Of a DNA stretch of 64,000 nt, positions 50,669 to 58,505 are shown one piece after another. This DNA is from Cytophagales bacterium. Lineage in GTDB: Bacteria; Bacteroidota; Bacteroidia; Cytophagales; Cyclobacteriaceae. Numbering within the stretch: the stretch's first letter is position 1; each line of letters starts with the position of its first letter. Both the position numbers and the translations under genes were made by a program. Under the pieces are notes generated by a model. It was not told the origin of the DNA. It saw nothing but the letters and a program-made list of their open reading frames with translations, and searched no databases. Location of the stretch: contig JAKSDQ010000158.1 in assembly GCA_022360015.1 (NCBI GenBank), positions 62,001 through 126,000 of the forward strand, in the 5' to 3' direction.

Positions 50669-51568
50669 ATGATTAAAAAATCAACTTTTCTACATTTGCG
50701 CATCCCCTTTTCATTTTTCCTTATGCCTGTGTTTCTGTTTGCGCTGGCACTTTCACCTAATCCGGACCCCACCAGGATTTTAATTGTTTTTCTGGTCATG
50801 CATTTGTTTTTGTATCCGGCAAGTAATGCGTATAACAGTTATTTCGACAAGGATGAAACAAGTATTGGAGGCATAAAAAACCCTCCTCCTGTCACCAGGC
50901 AATTGTATTGGACATCGCTTTTGTTTGACTTACTGGCATTGCTGCTCGGTGCCACCATTAATTTTCACTTTGTCGTCATGCTGCTTGTTTACGGACTGGT
51001 TTCCAAGGCCTACAGTCATCCCTCGGTGCGAATAAAAAAATACCCTTTTTTAAGTTGGTTTATCGCCGGTTACTTTCAGGGAAGCTTTTCCTTTTTAACA
51101 GCTTATGCGGGGCTTAATGATTTTCATTTTGACAACCTCCTTAGCACTAAAACAATCATGGCCAGCTTGCTTTCATCTGCTATATTATGGGGCTCCTATC
51201 CTATGACACAAATTTACCAGCACGAGGAAGACGCCAAAAGGGGTGATTTTACCTTGAGCAGATTATTAGGAATCAACGGCACCTTTGTATTTACAGGAAT
51301 CATATTTTCACTCGCCACTTTGGCTTTTTTGTATTATTTTAAGGTTTACTACACGATTCGATTCGGTTACGATTTTATGCTGTTCCTAATGCCTGTAATC
51401 ATCTATTTCACTTATTGGTATGCAAGGGTTTTAGTAATTAAGACCAGAGCCGACTACCAACACACCATGTGGTTAAACACCATATCGGCCGTGTGTATGA
51501 ATGCATTCTTTATCTATTTTTTCATCAAATCTTCGGGTATCTTCAGTGCCTTGCAAGAGGGCTATTAA
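50669..51568 (+). CDS. UbiA-family prenyltransferase-like membrane protein
   Basis: UbiA enzymes attach isoprenoid chains to aromatic acceptors inside the membrane. The 299-aa protein has about eight membrane helices, a first Asp-rich motif NAYNSYFDKDETS (53-65), and a second acidic loop HEEDAKRGDFTLSRLLG, both in the usual cytoplasmic positions. Beside a type III PKS, a role in prenylating the polyketide phenol is plausible. It converges with the FAD enzyme gene (5-base gap). Confidence 0.87.
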   Translation: MIKKSTFLHLRIPFSFFLMPVFLFALALSPNPDPTRILIVFLVMHLFLYPASNAYNSYFDKDETSIGGIKNPPPVTRQLYWTSLLFDLLALLLGATINFHFVVMLLVYGLVSKAYSHPSVRIKKYPFLSWFIAGYFQGSFSFLTAYAGLNDFHFDNLLSTKTIMASLLSSAILWGSYPMTQIYQHEEDAKRGDFTLSRLLGINGTFVFTGIIFSLATLAFLYYFKVYYTIRFGYDFMLFLMPVIIYFTYWYARVLVIKTRADYQHTMWLNTISAVCMNAFFIYFFIKSSGIFSALQEGY

Positions 51569-51573
51569 TTCTG

Positions 51574-52689
51574 TTAAAATGGTTTTCCGTGTGTGTTTTT
51601 TATGATAGCCAGGGCAAGGGGCCTGAAGTTTTTCATGATAAAGACTGCAAGTTCGGAAGCAAGTCCGCTTCCAAATAATAACTGAGATTTTCTGCCTACC
51701 AATAACCGGGTGGCAAACAGTTGACTCCATCTTTTCTGGTAAAACTGTTCGAGGTTCCTCCGTGATATTTCCCCATTAAAATGGCGCAGCACCAAATCTG
51801 ACAAGACCTTCGCTGAATGAATGGCCATCGCCATGCCGTTGCCACACAGAGGTGTTATCAGCCCCGCAGCATCACCGGTCATCAGGATATGATTTTCCAC
51901 AGCATTTTTCCGGGCAAAGGAAATCTCGTTGATCACCAGGGGTTTTTCAAACAAAAAATCAGCTTCGTTGAAAATGGTCGCCAGAAATGGATTCTTACAT
52001 AAGACCTCTTTTTCTAAAGTATTGATGTGCTTGTGCTTTTTCAGTTGATGACGATGACTCAGGTAACATAAGTTTACCTTGTTTCCCTCCACACGGCTTA
52101 CACCACAATATCCTCCATCAAAATTATGCAAAGCAATCAGATCATCCGGGATATCATAGGCTATATGATACTTTACAGCCAGATAGGGAGACCTTTCTGA
52201 AACAAAAGACCTGTTCAGCATTTTATCCAACTTCGATCTTTTTCCATAAGCCCCCACCACTATCCTGGATTTCAAAACTTCCGATCCTTTTGCCAGCCTT
52301 ACCTGAAAATGATCACCTTCGTAAGAAACATAGTCGACCGTAGTGTTAAGACGGAAAATTGCCCCGGCTTTTTTACCCATTTCGTATAGGTGATGATCCA
52401 GGCTATAACGGCTTATGCCAAATCCACCGAGATCAAGAGGTATTTCCACCCTCCTGCCGGTTACCGAGGATAAGGCCAAACGCTGTATTTGAGGAGGGTC
52501 AAATGAAGACGGATAGGCATCTATAGCCCTCAGAAACGGAACCACCTCATTGGAAATATATTCACCACAGACCCGATGAAACGGATATTGGCGCTTTTCA
52601 ATTAGCAAAACATCCAATCCGGCCCTGGCCATGCAGATAGCATTTACAAGACCCGCCAAGCCGCCTCCAATGATTATAACATCCTTCAT
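51574..52689 (-). CDS. FAD-dependent oxidoreductase (geranylgeranyl-reductase/hydroxylase-like)
   Basis: This is a flavoprotein of 371 aa with FAD-binding DVIIIGGGLAGLVNAICMAR at the N terminus, the RVCGEYISNE segment of the geranylgeranyl reductase group, GAYGKRSKLD, and the second FAD motif LMTGDAAGLITPLCGNGMA. In the Streptomyces srs operon the third gene is a flavin hydroxylase that oxidises the resorcinol to a quinone. A similar hydroxylation or a prenyl-chain reduction are both possible here. Confidence 0.88.
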   Translation of the reverse strand: MKDVIIIGGGLAGLVNAICMARAGLDVLLIEKRQYPFHRVCGEYISNEVVPFLRAIDAYPSSFDPPQIQRLALSSVTGRRVEIPLDLGGFGISRYSLDHHLYEMGKKAGAIFRLNTTVDYVSYEGDHFQVRLAKGSEVLKSRIVVGAYGKRSKLDKMLNRSFVSERSPYLAVKYHIAYDIPDDLIALHNFDGGYCGVSRVEGNKVNLCYLSHRHQLKKHKHINTLEKEVLCKNPFLATIFNEADFLFEKPLVINEISFARKNAVENHILMTGDAAGLITPLCGNGMAMAIHSAKVLSDLVLRHFNGEISRRNLEQFYQKRWSQLFATRLLVGRKSQLLFGSGLASELAVFIMKNFRPLALAIIKNTHGKPF

Positions 52690-52847
52690 GCAGTATTTTG
52701 AAATAACTCAAAAAGTGGTAGGAAGAAATATTCCATTAATATAACTTACAAACCGCTGATATAATTGAGTAACCCTAAGTAAATGAATTTAGCTAAATTT
52801 CTTACTACCATTTAGTACATTTTGTGAAAACTATCGATAATTGAGCA

Positions 52848-55382
52848 ATGCATAACCCTTACAAAAACAATCAAATCACCCGTTCAGTGGGCCTTTTGCT
52901 ACTTGTTATATTGGTAATTGGATTTAGTCCCGATGCCAGTTCTCAGACAAAAAGTAAAAAGAAAAAAAACAGGAAAGGCCAGACTGAAGCGGCGACTGGT
53001 AAAGTATCCAAAAAGAAAAACGGGATTAAACCCTATAAAGAAGTAATCACCGCGGAGGCTATAACCGATGACGGGCTCTTCAAAGTACACAAAGTAGAGG
53101 ACAAGTACTATTTTGAAATTGCCGATAGTCTGCTGCAGCGTGAGATCCTGGTTGTAAGCAGGATCTCAGGAACAATTGCCAATTTCAATTTTGGCGGCGC
53201 CGGCATGAAGGCCAGGGGTCAGCAGGTATTCAGGTGGCAAAAACATGAAAAGAAATTATTGTTGAGATCTGTTTCCTTCAATAGTGTGGCGAGTGAAGAC
53301 AAGCCCATATACGAGTCCGTTAGAAACAATAATTTTGAACCGATTATTATGGCCTTTGATATCAAGGCATTAAGTGAGGACTCTGCGGCTTATGTCATAG
53401 AGACAAATGAACTTTTCAATACCGATGTACCGATTTTGAGTCCGCTAAGCTCAGATCAGCGTCAACGATTCGGCGTGAGAAGCCTGGACAAAAAAAGGAG
53501 TCTGATAAACAGCATGAAAAGCTTTCCCCTGAATGTGGAGGTCAGGCATGTGCTCACATTCAGTGCTACCAAAATGCCTTCCAATACTAATACCAACTCC
53601 CTGTCCATGGAGATGAACCAATCCTTTATTCTACTACCCAAAGAGCCTATGATCCCCAGAATGTACGATGAAAGGGTAGGATACTTTTCTGTCGCACAGA
53701 TAGATTACGGCCTGGATGAGCAGAAAGCTACGACCAGAAGGTACATTACCCGGTGGAGATTAGAGCCTAAGGATATGGAAGCGTTCAAAAGAGGTGAGCT
53801 GACAGCACCTAAAAAGCCAATCGTTTACTACATAGATCCGGCTACACCTGCGAAATGGAGAAAATATCTGAAGCAGGGCGTCGAGGATTGGAATGTAGCT
53901 TTTGAAAAAGCCGGTTTCAAGAATGCTATCATAGCTAAAGATCCACCTTCACCGGAAGAAGATCCGGACTGGAGCCCTGAAGATGTCAGGTATTCGGTAA
54001 TCAGGTATACGGCCAACCCTATTCAGAACGCTCAGGGCCCCCATGTGCATGACCCAAGGTCAGGAGAAATAATCGAATCTGATATTATATGGTATCACAA
54101 TGTCATGAACCTGTTGAGAAACTGGTTTTTCATTCAAACAGCGGCTGTTAATCCGGACGCCAGAAGTGTAAAATTTAAAGACGAGGTCATGGGAAGACTC
54201 ATACGCTTTGTGTCTGCTCACGAAGTGGGACATACCCTGGGCCTTCCACACAATATGGGCTCCAGTTATGCCTATCCCGTTGATTCACTCAGGTCTGCCA
54301 CATTTACAAAAAAAATGGGTACGGCCCCGTCAATCATGGATTATGCCAGGTTTAACTACGTCGCCCAGCCGGAAGATGAGGGCGTTTCACTGATGCCCGA
54401 CATTGGCATCTATGATAAGTATGTGATAGAATGGGGATATAAACCTATTCCTTCTGCAAAAAGCTGTGAGGATGAAAAAACCATACTTAACAAATGGATC
54501 ACTGACAAAAAAGATGACCCGCTTTATTTTTATGGAAGGCAAACTATCAATCCCATTGATCCCAGATCCCAAACCGAAGATTTGGGCAACGATGCCGTGA
54601 AAGCCAGCAGCTATGGTGTTGCAAACCTCCAAAGAATTGTACCTAATTTACTCGAGTGGACCGCAGAAGAGGGCAAAAACTATGAAGATCTGGATGAACT
54701 CTATAACCAGGTACTGGCACAATGGAACCGGTACAATGGTCATGTCAGGGCTAACATCGGCGGTGTTTATGAAAACCATAAGACCTACGATCAATCCGGT
54801 GAAGTTTACACGGTGGTTGAAAAAAGTAAGCAACAAAAAGCTATGGCCTACTTACAAAAGGAAACATTTGCTACTCCGCAATGGTTGCTGGATGAAAATG
54901 TGCTGAGAAAAATACAAGCGGCCGGTGCCATTGACCGGATCAGAAGTTTACAGGTTGCCACACTTAACAACTTACTGGACCCCGGAAGAATCGCCAGGCT
55001 AATTGAGGCTGAAACCATGCTGGGCAACGAAACCTATACCCCGTTGGAAATGCTCGGTGATTTGAGAAAGGGTATCTGGTCGGAATTGCAGTCTGGTAAA
55101 AAAATCGATACCTATCGCCGAAATCTCCAGCGTGCCTATATCGAAATATTCGAACACTTGATGACCCGGGAGCAAAATTCTGTTTCACCTTCATTTCGCG
55201 CTTTTGTGGGCTTTACACAGGTTGATGTGAGTCAATCAGATATCAGACCCTTGGTCCGGGCAGAATTAAGTGCACTGAAAAGTCAAATAAAATCGACTAT
55301 TTCCAAAACTTCTGATAGAATGTCACGTTATCACTTAGTAGACGCTTTGGAGCGTATCGATAATATATTGAATCCAAAGTGA
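52848..55382 (+). CDS. secreted zinc metalloprotease, DUF5117/DUF4953 type
   Basis: The 844-aa protein has a signal peptide (1-~32), a lysine-rich linker, an N-terminal DUF5118/DUF5117-like region and a metzincin-type catalytic core. The zinc site is SAHEVGHTLGLPHNMGSS (His458, Glu459, His462, His468), and SIMDYARFNY gives the Met-turn. The C-terminal half is helical (DUF4953-like). No Por tail is visible, so the protein is probably periplasmic or otherwise envelope-located. The substrate is unknown. It is monocistronic, followed by a terminator. Confidence 0.92.
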   Translation: MHNPYKNNQITRSVGLLLLVILVIGFSPDASSQTKSKKKKNRKGQTEAATGKVSKKKNGIKPYKEVITAEAITDDGLFKVHKVEDKYYFEIADSLLQREILVVSRISGTIANFNFGGAGMKARGQQVFRWQKHEKKLLLRSVSFNSVASEDKPIYESVRNNNFEPIIMAFDIKALSEDSAAYVIETNELFNTDVPILSPLSSDQRQRFGVRSLDKKRSLINSMKSFPLNVEVRHVLTFSATKMPSNTNTNSLSMEMNQSFILLPKEPMIPRMYDERVGYFSVAQIDYGLDEQKATTRRYITRWRLEPKDMEAFKRGELTAPKKPIVYYIDPATPAKWRKYLKQGVEDWNVAFEKAGFKNAIIAKDPPSPEEDPDWSPEDVRYSVIRYTANPIQNAQGPHVHDPRSGEIIESDIIWYHNVMNLLRNWFFIQTAAVNPDARSVKFKDEVMGRLIRFVSAHEVGHTLGLPHNMGSSYAYPVDSLRSATFTKKMGTAPSIMDYARFNYVAQPEDEGVSLMPDIGIYDKYVIEWGYKPIPSAKSCEDEKTILNKWITDKKDDPLYFYGRQTINPIDPRSQTEDLGNDAVKASSYGVANLQRIVPNLLEWTAEEGKNYEDLDELYNQVLAQWNRYNGHVRANIGGVYENHKTYDQSGEVYTVVEKSKQQKAMAYLQKETFATPQWLLDENVLRKIQAAGAIDRIRSLQVATLNNLLDPGRIARLIEAETMLGNETYTPLEMLGDLRKGIWSELQSGKKIDTYRRNLQRAYIEIFEHLMTREQNSVSPSFRAFVGFTQVDVSQSDIRPLVRAELSALKSQIKSTISKTSDRMSRYHLVDALERIDNILNPK

Positions 55383-55404
55383 TAGTTTTATGTTTTGGTT
55401 GATT

Positions 55405-55440
55405 GAAAGCCCTGGTCTCCCCGGGGCTTCATTCTTTTTA
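55405..55440 (+). terminator. terminator of the DUF5117-type protease gene
   Basis: AAGCCC (55407-55412) pairs with GGGCTT (55424-55429), flanked by G-A and C pairs, and is followed by the T-rich ATTCTTTTTA. The loop is 11 bases. Confidence 0.6.
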
Positions 55441-55455
55441 CCAGTCGGGCAATAA

Positions 55456-55547
55456 AAATTAAAATAAAAATGACAATGAAAGTGAAAATATCCGGTGAAC
55501 GCTACCGCTAACTTTTTTAATTTTAATTGTCATTTTTATTTTAATTT
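55456..55547. repeat. 22-base perfect inverted repeat, AT-rich
   Basis: Positions 55456-55477 (AAATTAAAATAAAAATGACA followed by AT) are exactly complementary to 55526-55547, enclosing 48 bases. The right arm ends 13 bases before the frameshifted EamA start. No direct repeats flank it and there is no coding frame inside. A shorter related A-rich string occurs at 48000-48025. Confidence 0.65.
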
Positions 55548-55559
55548 AACTTAGTCGTA

Positions 55560-56449
55560 TTGAAAAGCAGTAATTTTCTTCTATTCATAATCCCCACCTT
55601 AATTTGGGGAAGCACTTGGTTTATCATTAAATTTCAGCTTGGTGTTACAGACCCTTTGCTGTCTGTAAGCTACCGGTTTGGTATAGCCGGCTTGTTATTG
55701 CTGGCCTATTGTGTTGTTTTTAAACTGGATTTGAAATTCTCGAAAAGAAGCCACCTGCTAATGGCCCTGCAGGGATTTTTTCTTTTTGGATTAACTATTT
55801 ATTTGTTTACCTGTCAGAAAAGTATCTTACAAGCGGGCTGGTCGCTGCCGCTTTTTCCATTTTGATTTTTCTGAACATCTTCTTTGCAGCCATTATTCTT
55901 AAAAATAAAGTCAGGAACAGAGTTGTGTTCGGTGCCATCCTGGGGGTAGGGGGTATTGTTCTTATTTTCAAAGAGGAGTTTATCACCCTCGACCTTTCCA
56001 ATGACAATTTTGTCGGACTGCTTTACTGTTTAGTGGGTATAACATTGGCTTCTCTGGGAAATATTACATCGGCTTACAATCAAAGACAAAAATTACCTGT
56101 CATTCAAACCAACATGTTTGGAATGATTTACGGCTCATTGGCCCTGCTGGCTGTTGCCATATTGTCCGGAAGCAGTTTTATCTTCGACAGCTCATGGACT
56201 TATCTGCTTTCCCTGATGTATCTGGCTATCATGGGGTCCATGGTTGCTTTCGGTGCCTATTTGAAATTGATAGGAAATATAGGCCCTGACAAGGCGGCCT
56301 ACGTGATCCTGCTCACCCCCATCATAGCCCTGTTTATTTCCAACTATTTTGAGGGATTTCAATGGACTCCTTATTCTGTTTCCGGCACCATCTTGATTGT
56401 ATTGGGAAACCTGATTTCGTTAAAGAAAACAAAGCCCCGGGCTTCCTGA
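55560..56449 (+). pseudogene. EamA/DMT-family transporter split by a frameshift
   Basis: Two overlapping frames together make one ten-helix drug/metabolite transporter. The first (55560-55865) encodes LIWGSTWFIIKFQLGV and the first three helices, then loses sense after ALQGFFLFG. The correct reading resumes in the other frame as INYLFVYLSEKYLTSGLVAA, continuing into FSILIFLNIFFAAII and the remaining helices to 56449. One base appears missing between about 55775 and 55792, within runs of six and five T. This could be a real mutation, a phase-variable tract, or a homopolymer sequencing error. Confidence 0.85.
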
Positions 56450-56680
56450 TACCCCGGTGGTTTACGTTGACTTTATCAAAGTGATAAAACCCCCGATCGA
56501 CGTTTTGCCAGGTTTTAATTTTACATTTTTAGCATTGGTCGAAATATTTCGAAAAAAAGACACTTTTGTGGAACACTTCGGATATTTAAACGTTATTTAG
56601 TAAACCTTTTGTATAATATTGTATCTAATCACAGTCAAACCTAACGTAGCAGGAAATAGCAGTAGAAAGGCCTCAGGAAC
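56450..56680. other. intergenic stretch with two small perfect dyads
   Basis: TTTATCA-aag-TGATAAA (56472-56488) is a hairpin or operator after the EamA gene. CGAAATATTTCG (56540-56551) is a 12-base palindrome about 130 bases before the receiver-like gene. No assigned regulator matches either of them. Confidence 0.35.
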
Positions 56681-57148
56681 ATGGATAAATCTATCACCAA
56701 TACCATCAATGTACTCATCATAGGAAACAATCCCGTAGAACTATCCCGCATAAAGAACCAACTCAAGAATCTGAAGGGGAGAAAATTTATCGCAGATTTT
56801 TGTTTTTCAACCCGGGACAGTCTCATGAGGATTTTGAAGTTTAAACCCGGTTGTATTTTGGTTGATGATACCATAGATAAAAAGAGCCTGGCAGATTTTT
56901 CCAATAAAATCAACAGCAACAACAAAACCAGACATATTCCTATTACTTTGTTAAAAAGTTCTTATAAAAATCAGATTAATATACCCGGGTTGAGTGATTT
57001 CCTGCTCAAAGACGGGTTATCCGGTGAAAGCCTGTCTAAAGCCATCGTCAATGTAATCAGGTCGAGGAAAACTCAGCGGTATTTATATATTAAATATAAA
57101 AAGAATAAAAGGCGATTATCTAACCTCTTTCAATCTGCCCATCAATAA
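56681..57148 (+). CDS. degenerate response-regulator receiver protein
   Basis: The 155-aa protein has the receiver layout: TINVLIIGNNPVELSRIKNQL at the first strand, FKPGCILVDDTIDKKSLADF around the phosphorylation strand (Asp62), HIPITLLKS where the Thr/Ser strand should be, and LSDFLLKDGLSGESLSKAI with the conserved lysine (Lys110). The acidic pair of strand 1 is replaced by Asn16-Asn17, so phosphorylation chemistry is doubtful. A basic tail (RYLYIKYKKNKRRLSNLF) replaces any output domain and could bind nucleic acid. No kinase gene is near. Confidence 0.7.
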   Translation: MDKSITNTINVLIIGNNPVELSRIKNQLKNLKGRKFIADFCFSTRDSLMRILKFKPGCILVDDTIDKKSLADFSNKINSNNKTRHIPITLLKSSYKNQINIPGLSDFLLKDGLSGESLSKAIVNVIRSRKTQRYLYIKYKKNKRRLSNLFQSAHQ

Positions 57149-57163
57149 CCCGGGTTATTGATT

Positions 57164-58417
57164 TCAGATTACCTTTTCCAATCTAAAGCTTTTCTTTATT
57201 TTCAATCCTTCCCGTAAAACGACGAGATTGATCTTCCGGCCTGCTTTAGATCGGAAAAACGCATTAATGTCATTCAGTTTAACATTTGAAGAGCTATGGC
57301 CATTGATGTTAAGAATAATGTCCCCTGGCATTAATCCTGCCTTTTCAGCGGGTGAATCGGCTGTAAGCTCGTTTATGATAAACGTATCCAGATTAGTACC
57401 TATGGCTTTTACTTCGATACCGCTCATGTTGTATTCAAATCCTTTTTTAAAACCTTTTCCTTTTTTCAGATAAACCCGCTCATTAAAATAATCGACTGTA
57501 ACCACAAATTTGGAAAGCAATCCCCCGCCAATGGTTCCTTGCCTGTTGTTAGGCTTGTACAGGTTGACCAGCATTTCAGAAGCCGGAAAAGAACCTATCA
57601 CCTGCTGAAATTGATACTCACTGATGTGTACCTTTTTAACCCGGCCAATATAACCTTCGATGTTACCACCCAAACCCCTGCCCAGCGTGGTAAAAATCCT
57701 TTTTTCAGGGATTCCTATAGACTCATGCATGCCAGTCTGCAAAAGAATCGAATGACTTGCCCCCGTATCCATCATTAGCTTCGCCGTCAAGCTCTTTCCA
57801 TTCAACATCATCACATCACCTGAAAAAAAGGGTTTCGAGTCCTCGATACTGATAGGTAGGATCTTAAGGTTTCTTTTGGGCTTATATTGCCCCGGATCAT
57901 AGAGTGTAATGGTGGTCTTATCGTAGTTTATTTTTACTACGAATCTGCTAAATAATTCGTAGCCTAAAATGCCATGAACCTCCACCCCCAGATAGTTTTT
58001 TAGTTGCAGATAATCTTCAGCCAATACCAGCATACCCTGACCTTTGCTGGTAGCTCCGGGTAACTGCAATGTTACGTTGTTGGCAACATAGGCGTCAATT
58101 ACTTTTGACCCGTCTGTCCCCACCAGCGGAATTTTCCGATCATAGTTAATAGACAAAAAATCGCTCAGTGACCGCTCCGTTAAAATCGCCGTTCTTACGC
58201 CGGTATCAAGAATAAACTTCACCGGCAGCACGTCATTGAGGAGCATGGAAACAATGATGAGATTGTTGTAATTTTCAAATTTAAACTCTGTTTTCTTTTT
58301 ACCATTGTCAATATTAAACCCAAACACCTGACGCGTAGTTGTTTGTGAAAAACACAGGGAACCAGGGCCAATGAATAAAAAGATAATAAAAAGTAGGCGC
58401 TTTAATATCTTTCTCAT
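57164..58417 (-). CDS. retropepsin-like aspartic protease with C-terminal PDZ domain
   Basis: The 417-aa protein has a signal peptide (1-~25) and two retropepsin-type half-domains, with catalytic-looking motifs ILDTGVRTAIL (Asp71) and MMDTGASHSIL (Asp217). This allows a single-chain pseudo-dimer active site. A PDZ domain follows at ~335-410 (ADSPAEKAGLMPGDIILNIN). The combination predicts a periplasmic protease that binds C-terminal peptide ends. It is convergent with the receiver-like gene (15-base gap). Confidence 0.87.
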   Translation of the reverse strand: MRKILKRLLFIIFLFIGPGSLCFSQTTTRQVFGFNIDNGKKKTEFKFENYNNLIIVSMLLNDVLPVKFILDTGVRTAILTERSLSDFLSINYDRKIPLVGTDGSKVIDAYVANNVTLQLPGATSKGQGMLVLAEDYLQLKNYLGVEVHGILGYELFSRFVVKINYDKTTITLYDPGQYKPKRNLKILPISIEDSKPFFSGDVMMLNGKSLTAKLMMDTGASHSILLQTGMHESIGIPEKRIFTTLGRGLGGNIEGYIGRVKKVHISEYQFQQVIGSFPASEMLVNLYKPNNRQGTIGGGLLSKFVVTVDYFNERVYLKKGKGFKKGFEYNMSGIEVKAIGTNLDTFIINELTADSPAEKAGLMPGDIILNINGHSSSNVKLNDINAFFRSKAGRKINLVVLREGLKIKKSFRLEKVI

Positions 58418-58505
58418 ACTAGGCAGTTAACAGACTAAAAGATAACAATAATATATGCAAATACACAACCAGGGGTCAATTAAAATATCCCTTGTTGTTC
58501 CCGGA

